Assembly (NCBI RefSeq): GCF_033958435.1
Contig: NC_134138.1
Location: forward strand, 5,902,001 to 5,966,000
DNA from: Carettochelys insculpta
Taxonomy: Eukaryota > Chordata > Testudines > Carettochelyidae
Reading direction: 5' to 3'
DNA length: 64,000 bases
The position numbers were made by a program, and so were the translations under genes. The notes below the pieces were generated by a model. It had not been told where the DNA came from, made no database searches, and saw nothing but the letters and a program-made list of their open reading frames with translations. Shown piece after piece: positions 1 to 11,300 of the stretch. The first letter of the stretch is position 1; each line of letters opens with the position of its first letter.

Positions 1-391
1 TTTAGTGAGGCTTTTGACAGACTCCCACCTCACATTCTCATAAGTCACCTAAAGAAACATTGCTGAGATGAAATTACAATCAGGTGCATGCACAACTGCT
101 TAAAACCTATACAAAAGGAGAAGTTGTCATTAGTTCATCAGGGAGATATGTAGAGATGTTGTAGGGGTCTGTCGTGCGTTGGGTACTGCTCTATATTTTC
201 ATTAATGACTTGACAATGGAGCACAGAGTACTGTTATAAAATGTGCACATGCAGCCAAGATGGTAGGGATTGCAAGAAGTTTGGGAGAAAGAATTCAAAA
301 TGATCTTGACAACATGGAGATCTGGCCGGAAATCTGGAAGATGAAATTCAATTAACACAAGTGCAAGGTCCTGCTCCTAGGAAAGAAAACG
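1..391 (+). pseudogene. Decayed CR1-like reverse transcriptase fragment
   Basis: Broken frames read like CR1 ORF2 RT: a SEAFDRLPPHILISHLKK stretch (the FSKAFD...HHIL box), a VHQGDM-like VPQG region, then a degraded LFNIFINDL box and the later KFGRKN...EIW region. Many stops and indels. It is cut by the window start. The part from about 263 has a paralogue at 50475. Confidence 0.6.
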
Positions 392-399
392 TCCAACTC

Positions 400-600
400 C
401 AATTGGAAGTCCGGTGGCACCTTGTAGACTCACAGATATTTTGGAGCGTAAACTTTCGTCGGCAAAGACCCGCTTCATCAGAGTGGATCTGATGAAGCAG
501 GTCTTTGCCCACAAAAACACATGCTCCAAAATATCTGTGAATCCATAAGGTGCCACAGGACGTCTCGTTTTTGTGGATACAGACTAACATGTCTCCCCCC
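400..600. repeat. Foldback of two head-to-head copies of a turtle interspersed repeat
   Basis: Left arm (about 408-490) runs GGCACCTTGTAGACTCACAG to GACCCGCTTCATCAGA; right arm (about 482-560) is its reverse complement, meeting at TGGATCTGATGAAGC. A paralogous copy lies at 50605-50790. Single copies of the unit occur near 18460 and 63060. The unit resembles the 3' tails that accompany Penelope-like elements here; that link is inference. Confidence 0.65.
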
Positions 601-1105
601 CTCATACTTGTAAACTACAACTGGGGAATGACGGGCAAGGCAGCAGCTCTGCAGCAAAGGATCTTGGGTGATAGAGGATCACAAACTGAGTCTGAGCCAA
701 CAGCGTGAGGCTGCCGTGAACAGGGCACATGGAGCCTGGGGACATAGTCACAGAATAAGTTGTGGACGTAAGACGTGGAGGGGAATTGGCCCACTTTACT
801 TGGCCTGGGAAGGCCTCAGCTGGAGGACGGTGGCCTGTCTCCCACACCACACTTCAGAAAAAGACCTGGAGAAGTTGGAGAGACTCTGATGGGCACAAAC
901 CGGGACGACATCCTGCCCTCAGAGGAAAGGCAGAGAGGTGCAGTCTGGAGAAGGTAAGGCTGATGGGGGCTGGTAACAGCTTTCAGACAGGTCAGAGGTT
1001 GGGTCACAGGCCTCTGAGAAGATCAGAAGATGGGACACCAGCCTCCCCGCGACAGGTTCCACGAGGAGAAGGGGCCAACCCAGACCCATGGTGCACAGTG
1101 GATGC

Positions 1106-1533
1106 TGTGATGGAGTTGGTGGGGGTGCATGTGTGAGTCAGGCTGGATGTGAGAGACAAGCAGAGCAGCTGCGGGTGGCTGAGGATGACCCTGGGGCTAT
1201 AACCCGGGCTGGCAGGTAACACCTCTGCCCTGAACAAAGAGGAGGGTGGAGCCGAGCTGTTTTTGGATCGGGGGAGCGGTGGTTAGAGGCTGGAGGGAAG
1301 AGGGAGCTGGAAGGAGCCAGCCTGGCGAGGGGGAAGCTGCACCCCAGAGGGGCACCCCTTGGGCTCCTCTCCCCAGGACGGGTGGGAATGACTGTCTCTG
1401 ACTGCTGTACTGACGCTTCTGTGAGAAACTGGGCGTCTGTTGCCTAATAAACCTGCTGTTGTACCTGCTGAGTGAGAGTCACTCCTGCCAGTGGACGGGG
1501 TGCAGTTCATGGGGACCCCTGAACCCTATCACA
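1106..1533 (+). mobile_element. Solo LTR of a Gmr1-like element, TSD GATGC
   Basis: Begins TGTGATGGAG and ends CTATCACA. Contains the family's CTAATAAACC polyadenylation region and the GTGAGAG...CTCCTGCC block also seen in the LTRs at 32660 and 36299. Flanked by GATGC at 1101-1105 and 1534-1538. The paralogous site near 50927-50932 is empty (GTGCACAGTGGATGCCCTAG), giving direct proof of boundaries and of insertion after the duplication. It is more diverged than the other LTRs. Confidence 0.92.
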
Positions 1534-3639
1534 GATGCCCTAGGCGACTGGGTGGCTGTCGATTAACAAAGGAGCTCCTGGCACTGGGAAAGGGCTGCAG
1601 GGCTCAGTCAGGCCATACAGATCAGAGAGGGAGCTTCTGAGGGTTGCGCTTCTCAGGGGAGCTGGTCAGGGAGCTCCCCAGGGAAGGCACCTGGGAAAAG
1701 AGTCCTGGGAGCGTTTCCAAAAGGGGGAATGACGAGTGCCAGGCCCCTGGGGGTGGGGCTGGTTCCAGCAAACAAAACAGACCCTTGGCAGACAGTGGCG
1801 GGTGCGCCACCTCGCAGAGTAACGACATGTGGCTCTGGGGAGCAGCTGCCCTGGTCTGAGCTCTGCTCTGGGGTTACCTGGCCCTGCCTCAGCCAGGCAG
1901 GTCCCACAGGCTCAGGCGGTAGGATTCCAGGGGGGCTGCAATACCCCCAGGTTTTGCACCCGGATTCCCCACACTGGGGGGTTGGGCCTGCAGGTGGCTT
2001 CTCCAGCCCTGGGTCCTGGCCTCCAGGCAGCCCCCCCTGGAATCTTGCCAACCCCCACACCTTGATGATCCCCTGAGTTTCCACCAGCCCCTCCAGTCCT
2101 TGAGGTCCCATCACCTGCTGGCCCCATGGGCTCTGCTGTCCCTTGGGGTCCCACTGCTTTGTGGACCCAACACAGGCTCTGCAGCTGTCCCCAGCTGTGC
2201 CCCCTGCCTGGGGCAGTGAGGGCTGCCAGCTCTCCTACACTGGACGGAACGGATGCCATTTGCAGCCATGGAGTCTGTCTGTCTGTCTGGTCCGGGGGAG
2301 TGGGTGATCCGATCTCCCCAGGTCTAAAGCAAGGGGTGCACATCAGCCCTCCTCCACAAAGAGCTCCACTGCCCCACTCTCTGCCCCACACAGGACGTGA
2401 GTCACAGACTCCAAACAGCTGGGAGTGGCCCCTCCCATGCTCTGCCTCCAGGAGGGCCTGAATTCTTAATCCCTTCGCACCCTTTGTGGCCCAGGCTGGA
2501 GCTGGTGTCACCAGACGTCCTGTGACACAGGACGGAAGGAGACGGGGGCTGGTGCCTCCCCGGGCTCTGGGCTTGGGGGCACAGAAACCACTGGGGAAAA
2601 TGGATGGGGAGGGCACACTGGTCTCTGATGGGGGCGGGCTGTTTGTAAGGGTGGGTGGGACCTCAGGCAGAAGTGGGAGGAGCCAGGGGTGGCCTCCCCC
2701 AGCAGCCACTTCACCTGTGGGCCATGAGCATGAGCAGGGACAGAGAGAGGTGGCAGGAGGGAGGGACTTGCCCAGGGAAGGGGAAACAACGAGGCCGGAA
2801 GCGGCAGGGCAGGAGTGGAACGAGGCCGGCAGGTGGGGGTGTGTGGAAATGGGGCCAAGCCTTGGGGTGGCAGGGGAGTGATGCAGCCCCCAGAGATCAA
2901 AGAAATGGTACTGCCCTGTTTGCGCTGAAGCTGAGCTTCGGGTGGGCCTGCACCACAAGCGCCTGGGCCGGTCGAGGTCCCCGTGTGACATAACTGGATT
3001 TTTAAATGGAATCGGAAACCCAGTTCTGGAACCGCTGCATTAAGTTTGCTCCAAAGCTTGTGCCGATCACCGAATCTTTTCCGCTGCTTGTACATCTCTG
3101 CCAGTGTCGTAGGTGAAGGTCCCAGCAGTGGCTCTGCACCGGTACTACGAATGTTTTAGAGCGAAGGCTCACAGCGGAAGGCGTGGTCTGCTCCTGGCCA
3201 GGGAGATGGGCTGCACAGAGACTCAGCCCACAGCTCAGGAATGGAGCTGAGAGGAGTCATCTGGGAAACTGCCAAGGAATGTCACAACGCCCCACAGGAG
3301 CATGGCCAGGGGACCTGATCAGGTGCTTCGCCGTTGCCCACGTGAGCAGGAGCAGAGAACTTCCCTCCACATGGCACGGCTAGAAAGAGGATCTGGGCAG
3401 TGGCCAACTTGTCCTTCAGCCCTCAGACCACGGCTCTCAGCCTCCATCTTGGGAGCAGTTTGTAAGAACGTGTGAACTACGCCTGTGTGGACGGCGGGTC
3501 CGTCCCTCCAAGGATGTATTTTCAGACCTTTCGAGAGAGCAGCTTGTGCCACCAGCTGCAGCCTGCGTCAACAGCTCTGCCTGACATAGGTAATATAACC
3601 ACTTCATCACTGTTCCTCTCACACCCTGTCCTTCCTTCC

Positions 3640-3945
3640 TTCCTGAGTAACCCTTTAGATTCTAAAGCCCTGGCCCAGGGTGCTGCTGTGGGTAAGATCT
3701 AAGCGTATATTGACCTGGGACTCCAGCTGGTCCGTCGGGGGAGTGGGAGAATCTGTGTGGAGTTGGGAAATTGGACGACATAACCTGTAAGCGAAGTGAG
3801 GAGAGGCACTGATTGGACAATACAGCTGCTGAAGAGTCTGTGGGATTTGCTGGTATAACCCCGTGAGAGCTAGAAACACTGCAAAGGCAATTTTGGAGAA
3901 TGGTTGTTCACCTCACGGAGGAGGAAACCCCAGTCTAGGCTCTAC
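3640..3945 (+). repeat. Unclassified interspersed repeat, same family as 31981-32659/40346-40680
   Basis: GGGTAAGATCTAAGCGTATATTG parallels, across the LTR insertion, GGGTAAG (32653-32659) continued by ATCCAAGTATATATTG (from 40351); the following TCTGTGTGG and GTCTGTGGG...TTGCTGGTAT blocks also correspond. Diverged; class unknown. Confidence 0.5.
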
Positions 3946-4145
3946 GTGATCTGGGTTTGAGCTCTTTGCCCCAGTTTGGTTCCCTTAGCAGTGCCTGGAA
4001 ACCTCCTGTATATTTCATCCTGTACCAGCAGCAAAGCACTCCTGAGCACAGGCAGTTCAGAGGGAAGTAGGCCACTCCATGGCCCAGTCCCTGTACCTGA
4101 GCTGCAAGGAGTCATCTCACTGCAGAGAAGAGGGAAGCAACTCAC

Positions 4146-4443
4146 ATGGGGTTCTCCTTGCCATGGTTGACCTGGGAGTCTCCCACGTGGATCTGGGCCC
4201 CCTTCAGTCTCTCCCCACAGCAGTCTTCCCTGTTCTTCACGATCACCGCGGAGACAGACTGACGACTGCCCAAGTCCACACTCCACCATGCATCTCTGTC
4301 AAGTTGGGTGTGGCTGCAGGAGCCTTGTGCAATCTTCCCATCACGTTTTCCATCCACGGCCCTTTCTGCGACATCTCTTCCAGTGACCGGGTGTTCATAC
4401 GTGGACGACTGAGTGGCCGGACGCCCCAGCGCCAAGTTCAGAG
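4146..4443 (-). CDS. Gene 2 exon A3: lectin domain 3, first part; partner B exon outside window
   Basis: 298 nt, phase 1 to phase 2, with an intact GTGAGT donor. No CGTITD...CEVEV exon follows at lower coordinates, so domain 3 is incomplete within the window only. Confidence 0.87.
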
Positions 4444-7400
4444 CTGGAATGAGAGGGGAAGAAGAAGGGAGGTGAGATGTGCCCAATGCTTGCAAGAGGG
4501 GATGGGTTAGAAGCCCTTCATCCCACACAAAGCCAGAGCTGCTTCCCCGCAGATTTATGCAAACCAGGCACTGACTGAAAGCTGGTTTCCCAGTGGAAGC
4601 CCTGTGCCCTGGGGACAAGAGTGATTGGAGTTCGACCCAGACAGAGCCTCTCTAAGCCCACCACATCCCACAGACATCTGGAGCTGCTTTCCCCATGGCA
4701 GAGATGGGCCACAATGTTCAGATGCAACCTCTCCAGCCAGCTCCTGCCAGCTGGAGCCCATGCCCAGGTCAGCAGTGGAAAGGGAAATGTCTCCCAGCAT
4801 TTCTGCTGTCTTTTTAGGCAGAGGTTGGTTCGGATAGGTCTGGAGTACAACATACAAAGGAGCAAGGTTCAACTGATGATATACCAGCTCCTTACCCCCT
4901 GGTGATGGGACAGAGCCCTGAGATAGGACCTCAACCTCACACAGGGTGAGATGCTCCTCCCTGCCCGGGATGACGATGGTCACGTAGCGGCCCTCCAGCC
5001 CGTGGCAGCAGATGGTGCTGAGCGATCCAGGGCTGGTGTCGGTGATGGTCCCACAGCTAAAGAACATAAGCCAAGAAGACAAAAGCAGATGGATATATTC
5101 GAGTCCACCCTTGAGTACTGAAAGAAGGAGTTGAACCAACCTTAGAACCATTACTGATTTTAAGGCCAAATGACAAAGGACAGGTGTGGTTACCGAGGAC
5201 TAGTGGTGAGCAACATTGTACCTCTCTTTGAAAATGGGAAACAAAGAGGAAGTGTGAAACTCTGGAGCAATCAGCCCAGTGTCAGAGAGTCAGAAGGTAA
5301 CAGAAGAAATGATCAAACCATGTGAAACATGAATTCATGAAGAAGGAATTATTCCACACCTCATTTTCTTCTTTGATGACTAACCTGCCTAAAGAATGGA
5401 GGGAAGCAGTAGATGCGAGCTGTAATGATTTTAAGGGTTTTCCCCAGAATCCCCCATGACACTCTTCTCTTAAGCAATCTTGGGACAGACTGGCTACTTC
5501 TACACGTGAAGCCAACATCGAAATAGCTTATTTTGATGTAGCAACATCGAAATAGGCTATTTCGATGAATAACGTCTACATGTCCTCCAGGGCTGGCAAC
5601 GTCGACGTTCAACTTCGACGTTGCGCGGCACCACATCGAAATAGGCGCTGCGAGGGTACGTCTACACGCCAAAGTAGCACACATCGAAATAAGGGTGCCA
5701 GGCACAGCTGCAGACAGGGTCACAGGGCGGACTCAACAGCAAGCTGCTCCGTTAAAGGGCCCCTCCCAGACACAGTTGCACTAAACAACACAAGATCCAC
5801 AGAGCCGACAACTGGTTGCAGACCCTGTGCCTGCAGCATAGATCCCCAGCTGCCGCAGCAGCAGCCAGAAGCCCTGGGCTAAGGGCTGCTGCCCACGGTG
5901 ACCATAGAGCCCCGCAGGGGCTGGAGAGAGAGCATCTCTCAACCCCCCAGCTGATGGCCGCCATGGAGGACCCAGCAATTTCGACGTTGCGGGACGCGGA
6001 TCGTCTACACGGTCCCTACTTCGACATTGAACGTCGAAGTAGGGCGCTATTCCGATCCCCTCATGAGGTTAGCGACTTCGACGTCTCGCCGCCTAACGTC
6101 GAAGTTAACTTCGAAATAGCGCCTGACGCGTGTAGCCGCGACGGGCGCTATTTCGAAGTTAGTGCCGCTACTTCGAAGTAGCTGCACGTGTAGACGCAGC
6201 TACTGTGTCAATGAAAGGTCCATCAGGCGCGCGCAGAACTGCTTGGAAAATGTGTGCAGAGAAAGGCACGTACCTATGTAGCTTTCAATAGCTGATGGTC
6301 AAATTAAGGGAGAATATTTAGAAAGGTCTCACAGGGGTCTGGCCTGTGTCACGTACTGTTCTATGTTGTCATTAAAGACGGGTGGTTGAGCACAGATTAC
6401 AGTAAAAAAAGTCCATCTGAAAGCAAGCTGGGAGAGAGCGTAAGAGGACTGGGAGAAAGGCTCAACCTCCCCTAAATTCATGGCTGGGGCCCATCCCTGC
6501 TCTGCCCCCAGGATGGCCTGAGTTCCCAATCCCTTCTCACTCTTGGGGGCCCAGGCTGGTGCCACTAGAAGTCCTGCCACATAGGACTTGGGTAGACTGG
6601 GGCTAGTGTCTGCCAGTGCTCTGGGGATGGGGACACTGACACCACTGGGAAAATGGACAGGGAGGGTTGCACTGGGCTCTGATGGGGGGGAGGGCTGTGT
6701 AGGGAGGTGGGTGGGACTTCAGGCAAAAGGGGAGGAGCTACGGGTAGCCTCTCCCAGCAGCCAGTTCACCTGCCGGCATAGCGGATGAGGGGGGGCAGAA
6801 AGAGGTGGCGGGAGGGAGGGACATGTCCAGAGAAGGGAGCTAAATGGGGCAGAAAGTGGCAGGGCAGGAGCAGAAAGAGGCAGGCAGGGGTAGGAGGCAA
6901 AGTGGGGATGAGCCCTGGGGTGGAAGGGAAGGGATGCAGCCCCTGGAACTCGGCAGGATGGTCCTGCCCCACTTGCGCTACAGCTCAGGATTGGGTGGGC
7001 CTGGAGGCCAAGTGCACGGGCTGTGGCCCCCCCCAGACCCACCCACCTCCATGTCCCTGAATCATCAGTCAGGCCCTTACAGCCTCAGGCAGCTTGGAGG
7101 GGAGGAGGCACCGGCTGACAATGAGGCCCAGGCCCTGTACCTGAGCTGCAAGGAGTCATCTCACTGCAGAGAAGAGGGAAGCAACTCACATGGGGTTCTC
7201 CTTGCCATGGTTGACCAGGGAGTCTCCCACATGGATCTGGGCCCCCTTCAGTCTCTCCCCACAGCAGTCTTCCCTGTTCTTCACGATCACCGCGGAGACA
7301 GACTGACGACTGCCCAAGTCCACGCTCCACCACGCATCTCTGTCAAGTTGGGTGTGGCTGCAGGAGCCTTGTGCGATCTTCCCGTCACGTTTTCCATCCA

Positions 7401-9701
7401 CGGCCCTTTCTGCGACATCTCTTCCAGTGACCGCGTGTTCATACGTGGACGATTGAGTCGCCGGACGCCCCAGCGCCATGTTCAGAGCTGGAATGAGAGG
7501 GGAAGAAGAAGGGAGGTGAGATGTGCCCATTGCTTGCAAGAGGGGGTGGGTTAGAAGCCCTTCATCCCACACAAAGCCAGAGCTGCTTCCCCGCAGATTT
7601 ATGCAAACCAGGCACTGACTGAAAGCTGGTTTCCCCGTGGAAGCCCTGTGCCCTGGGGACAAGAGTGACAGCAGGTTGGTGATTGGAGTTCGACCCAGAC
7701 AAAGCCTCTCTCAGCACACCACAGGCAGCCAGAGCTGCTTTCCCCATGGCAGAGATGGGCCACGACGTTCAGATGCAACCTCCCCAGCCAGCTCCTGCCA
7801 GCTGGAGCCCATGCCCAGGTCAGCAGTGGGAAGGGAAATGTCTCCCAGGATTTTTGCCGTCTTCTTAGGCAGAGGTTGGTTCGGATAGGTCTGGAGTACA
7901 ACATACAAAGGAGCAAGGTTCAATTCATGATATACCAGCTCCTTACCCCCTGGTGATGGGGCACAGCCCTGAGATAGGACCTCAACCTCACACAGGGTGA
8001 GATACTCCTCCCTGCCCGGGATGACGATGGTCACGTAGCGGCCCTCCAGCCCGTGGCAGCAGATGGTGCTGAGCGATCCAGGGCTGGTGTCGGTGATGGT
8101 CCCACAGCTAAAGAACATAAGCCAAGAAGACAAAAGAAGATGGATGTATTCGAGTCCACCCTTGAGTACTAAAAGAAGGAGTTGAACCAACCTTAGAACC
8201 ATTACTGATTTTAAGGCCAAATGACAAAGGACAGGTGTGGTTACAGAGGACTAGAGGTAAGAAACATTGTACCTCTCATTGAAAATGGGAAACAAAGAGG
8301 AAGTGTGAAACTCTGGAACAATCAGCCCAGTGTCAGAGAGTCAGAAGGTAACAGAAGAAATGATCAAACCATGTGAAACATGAATTTGTGAAGAAGGAAT
8401 TATTCCACACCTCATTTTCTTCTTTGACGACTAATCTGCCTAAAGAATAGAGGGAAGCGGTAGATGCGAGCTGTAATGATTTTAAGAAGGGTTTTCCCCA
8501 GAATCCCCCATGACACTCTTCTCTTAAGCAAACTTGGGACAGACTGTGTCAATGAAAGGACCATCAGGCGTGCGCAGAACTGCTTGAAAAATGTGTGCAG
8601 AGAAAGGCACGTACCTATGTAGCTTTCAATAGCTGATGGTCAAATTAAGGGAGAATATTTAGAAAGGTCTCACAGGGGTCTGGCCTGTGTCACGTACTGT
8701 TCTATGTTGTCATTAAAGACAGGGGTGGCTGAGCATAGATTACAGTCAAAAATGTCCATATGAAAGCAAGCTGGGAGAGAGTGTAAGAAGACTGGGAAAA
8801 AGGCTCTACCTTCCCAAAATTCATGGCTGAGCTGCAAGGAGTCATCTCACTGCAGAGAAGAGGGAAGCAACTCACATGGGGTTCTCCTTGCCATGGTTGA
8901 CCAGAGAGTCTCCCACATGGATATGGGCTCCCTTCAGTCTCTCCCCACAGCAGTCTTCCCTGTTCTTCACGATCACTGCGGAGACAGACTGACGATTGCC
9001 CAAGTCCACGCTCCACCACGCATCTCTGTCAAGTTGGGTGTGGCTGCAGGAGCCTTGTGCGATCTTCCCGTCACGTTTTCCATCCACGGCCCTTTCTGCG
9101 ACATCTCTTCCAGTGACCGGGTGTTCATACGTGGACGATTGAGTAGCCGGACGCCCCAGTGCCAAGTTCAGAGCTGGAATGAGAGGGGAAGAAGAAGGGA
9201 GGTGAGATGTGCCCAATGCTTGCAAGAGGGGGTGGGTTAGAAGCCCTTCATCCCACACAAAGCCAGAGCTGCTTCCTACAGAGATACACAAACCAGGCAC
9301 TGACTGTGAGCCAGGCTCATAGTGGGAGCTCTGTGTCCTCGGGAGATGAGATTGGTGCTGGGACTTCAGCCCAGACAGAGCCTCTCTAACCCAAAACACG
9401 GCCCACATGCAGGTGGAGCTGCTCCCCAAGGCAGAGTTGGGCCGTGACGTTCAGATGGAGCCTCCCTCGGCCTGTCCCTGCCAGCCAGAGCCCACGCCCT
9501 GGTGAGCAGTGGGAATGAGAGAGTCTCCCAGTGTTCCTGGTGTCCCCCTGGGCAGATGTTGGTGCAGAGGGGCTGGGGAAACCATAAAAAAGCACATCAC
9601 TGTGCCAGCGCCTTACCTCCAGGCGGTGGGGTGCAGCTGTGAGAGACCCCAGGCCCTGAGAAGATCCCAATCGTCAGCAACAGGCACCAGAGAAACGCCA
9701 T
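4146..9701 (-). CDS. Fucolectin-like gene 2: signal peptide plus three F-type lectin domains (third incomplete at window edge)
   Basis: Paralogue of gene 1, same strand, with its start codon 51.3 kb away. Exons: signal 9701-9617; A1 9173-8876, B1 8107-7947; A2 7487-7190, B2 5056-4896; A3 4443-4146. The B exon of domain 3 is not found between 1 and 4145. That stretch matches the A4-B4 intron of gene 1 (50475-53100), so the missing exon should lie just left of the window. Domains carry H45, R72, D74, C75-C76, R79, C139 and E140. They differ from gene 1 as a group: TGRDVAERAVDGKRDGKIAQ against TGKAFAQRAVDGNRDGKWVQ, including Lys for Asn at position 33, next to the calcium loop. All frames are open. 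Predicted secreted lectin; expression unknown. Confidence 0.87.
4896..5056 (-). CDS. Gene 2 exon B2: lectin domain 2, second part
   Basis: 161 nt, GREEHLTLCEVEV and SVPSPG tail. The A2-B2 intron (2.13 kb) contains a 710-bp MITE; without it the intron would be 1.42 kb like those of gene 1. Confidence 0.88.
5225..6420 (+). pseudogene. Decayed CR1-like RT in gene 2 intron, split by the MITE at 5492-6201
   Basis: On the plus strand, broken frames resemble the CR1 HGFVK...IYLDFSKAFD and [13 protein letters not shown] regions (a GLCHVLFYVVIKD-like stretch near 6340-6380). The same relic recurs once per module intron at about 8285-8745, 51465-51935, 54230-54705, 56565-57030 and 58905-59365. It was therefore part of the ancestral module that was copied. 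Confidence 0.6.
5492..6201. mobile_element. MITE (non-autonomous DNA transposon), TSD ACT
   Basis: Termini GGCTACTTCTACACGTG and, inverted, AGCTGCGTCTACACGTG. Flanked by ACT at 5489-5491 and 6202-6204. The paralogous intron near 8540-8560 has the empty site GGGACAGACTGTGTCAATG, defining ends exactly. 710 bp, rich in TTCGAA and CTACTTCGA palindromic motifs and unusually rich in CpG. No transposase. The 3-bp TSD would suit a PIF/Harbinger or CACTA source; superfamily not proven. Confidence 0.9.
7190..7487 (-). CDS. Gene 2 exon A2: lectin domain 2, first part
   Basis: 298 nt module exon with YEHAVTGRDVAE loop and all fucose-site residues. LNMALG replaces LNLALG near the start. Canonical splice sites. 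Confidence 0.88.
7947..8107 (-). CDS. Gene 2 exon B1: lectin domain 1, second part
   Basis: 161 nt; CGTITDTSPG, ICCHGLEGRYV, LTLCEVEV and a CAPSPG tail before GTAAGG. Phase 2 in, phase 1 out. Confidence 0.88.
8285..8745 (+). pseudogene. Decayed CR1-like RT in gene 2 intron A1-B1
   Basis: Paralogue of the relic at 5225-6420 without the MITE: it carries the CATGAATTTGTGAAGAAGGAA region, and GGTCTCACAGGGGTCTGGCC corresponding to the CR1 VPQGSVLG box. Stops throughout. Confidence 0.6.
8876..9173 (-). CDS. Gene 2 exon A1: lectin domain 1, first part
   Basis: 298 nt with EHPVTGRDVAERAVDGKRDG, SCSHTQLDRD, AWWSVDLGNRQ and NREDCCGERL. Canonical CAG acceptor and GTGAGT donor. The intron after it is only 768 nt because about 0.64 kb of the G-rich segment found in the other A-B introns has been deleted. 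Confidence 0.88.
9617..9701 (-). CDS. Gene 2 exon 1: start codon and signal peptide
   Basis: ATG at 9701-9699, hydrophobic core identical to gene 1, ending SHSCTPPPG before a phase-1 GTAAGG donor. The intron to A1 is 443 nt, exactly the length in gene 1. Confidence 0.85.
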
Positions 9702-9798
9702 CCCCGCACTGTCAACATAGGAGACCAAACTACAGCCATAGCAAGTGGCAGGTGAGACCTGAACATGGACAGGGTAGGCCTCACCTGGCAACAAAGGG

Positions 9799-10730
9799 GA
9801 TGGGGGCGGGCTAGCTCAGTGGTTTGAGTATAGGCCTGCCTAAACCCGAGGTTGTGAGCTCAATCCTTGAAGCAGCCATTTAGGGATCTGGGGAAATAGA
9901 TTGGGCAAGGGAAGAGGGCTGGTGCTTGGCCCTGCCAAGAAAGCAGCAGACTGGACTCAATGGCTACGTCTACACGTGAAGCCTACTTCGAAGTAGCTTA
10001 TTTCGATGTAGCGACATTGAAATAGGGTATTTCAATGAATAACCTCTACATGTCCTCCAGGGCTGGCAACGTCGACGTTCAACATCGACGTTGCGCAGCA
10101 CCACATCGAAATAGGCGCTGCGAGGGAACGTCTACACGCCAAAGTAGCACACATCGAAATAAGGGTGCCAGGCACAGCTGCAGACAGGGTCACAGGGCGG
10201 ACTCAACAGCAAGCCGCTCCCTTAAAGGGCCCCTCCCAGACACAGTTGCACTAAACAACACAAGATCCACAGAGCCGACAACTGGTTGCAGACCCTGTGC
10301 ATGCAGCATGGATCCCCAGCTGCCGCAGCAGCAGCCAGAAGCCCTGGGCTAAGGGCTGCTGCCCACGGTGACCATAGAGCCCCGCAGGGGCTGGAGAGAG
10401 AGCATCTCTCAACCCCCCAGCTGATGGCCGCCATGGCAGACCCTGCAATTTCGATGTTGTGGGACGCGCAACGACTACACTGTCCCTACTTCGACGTTGA
10501 ACGTCGAAGTAGGGCGCTATTCCTATCCCCTCATGGGGTTAGCGGCTTCGACGTCTCGCCGCCTAACGTCAATGTTAACTTCGAAATAGCGCCCGACACG
10601 TGTAGCCGTGACGGGCGCTATTTCGAAGTTAGTGCCGCTACTTTCAAGTACTTTCAAGTAGCGTGCACGTGTAGACACGGCTAATGATGTGCCAAGGTCC
10701 CTTCCAGCACCATGAGATGTGTATCTCCAT
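9799..10730 (+). mobile_element. tRNA-derived SINE (tortoise Cry I-like), interrupted by MITE
   Basis: GGGCTAGCTCAGTGG is a Pol III A box and GGTTGTGAGCTCAATCC a B box. The tail AAGGTCCCTTCCAGCACCAT resembles the CR1 3' end. The body is broken at 9961/10683 by the MITE at 9962-10682 and reads through if it is removed (ACTCAATGATGTGCC against GAGTTGATGACCTT at 61210). A Pol III SINE, not a functional tRNA. Confidence 0.85.
9962..10682. mobile_element. MITE nested in SINE, TSD AAT
   Basis: Same family as the element at 5492, with terminal GGCTACGTCTACACGTG and, inverted, AGCCGTGTCTACACGTG. AAT flanks at 9959-9961 and 10683-10685. Internally colinear with the first copy, including the TTCGAAATAGCGCC and GCGCTATTTCGAAG arms and a central G-rich spacer. 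It has a small internal duplication (CTTTCAAGTA twice near 10640-10660). Confidence 0.88.
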
Positions 10731-10739
10731 TAAAAAAAC

Positions 10740-11300
10740 AAGAGGCATTGTGACCGAGGGAAGGGGCCAACCTGTGAGTAGAACCAGAGTTTCTGGCAAT
10801 CTAGTCCCCTCTCTGCCCCCTCAATCACCTTCCTGTGTTGAGGAGTGGTTTCTGCTGGCCTTTTGGGGAGAAAGCTTGGCACATACAGCAACCCTCTCCC
10901 AGAGTGTTGGGATAGTAGAGGGATACAGGTGCTTGCCCGTCTAGCAACCAGCATTTGTACACCAATGAAACTGCAGTGTGGTCAGGGCTGCTCAGCAAAG
11001 CTGATTTGAAAGTTAAAATTGGAAAGCTTTATACAGCACTTCTAAGTTTCTCTGGCAATTCTCCTGTTGTTAGGTGTACAGTGCCCTCATTAAGGTGGAG
11101 AGCACATATTAGTCATGGGGGTAAAGTACATTACAGAGCTTTGGTAATGATGCAGAAAACAAACATTAATCCTAGGAAATTTGTGCCTAGGTTTAAACAT
11201 ACTAAAGATCCAAACGTGGTAAGGTCAAAACATGCAGTCTAGGCGCTCAAAGAGCCCCAGTTCTACCCTGTCGTTGTCCCAGGAGGAAAGGAATAATAAA
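10740..11300. repeat. Segmental duplication, 5' flank of gene 2 (partner 61256-61835)
   Basis: Colinear with 61256-61835, for example AGGGGCCAACCTGTGA...CTAGTCCCCTCTCTGC and GTACATTACAGAGCTTT. No open frame is conserved between the copies. The regulatory region of both lectin genes probably lies in or near this block, but I see no convincing promoter motif. Confidence 0.75.

Larger units (their letters stand above)
263..4130. repeat. Segmental duplication, left copy (partner about 50475-53100)
   Basis: Shared landmarks in the same order are: AGTTTGGGAGAAAGAATTC (263 and 50474), the foldback, the block at 600-1105 (50800-50930), 1534-1930 (50931-51320), 3925-4060 (51325-51445) and the G-rich segment 2480-2990 (compare 52540-53050). 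It is intronic to gene 2 on the left and to gene 1 on the right. No gene is evident in it apart from the listed mobile elements. Several GC-rich open frames here are not supported as genes. Confidence 0.75.

Noticed and set aside
1912..2991. Minus-strand 359-codon open frame
   Set aside because: GC-rich noncoding composition, no motif, and the paralogous G-rich intron segments do not keep the frame.
5565..5882. Open frame of about 105 codons repeated at 10035-10352
   Set aside because: Both lie wholly inside MITE copies and are conserved only because the MITE is.
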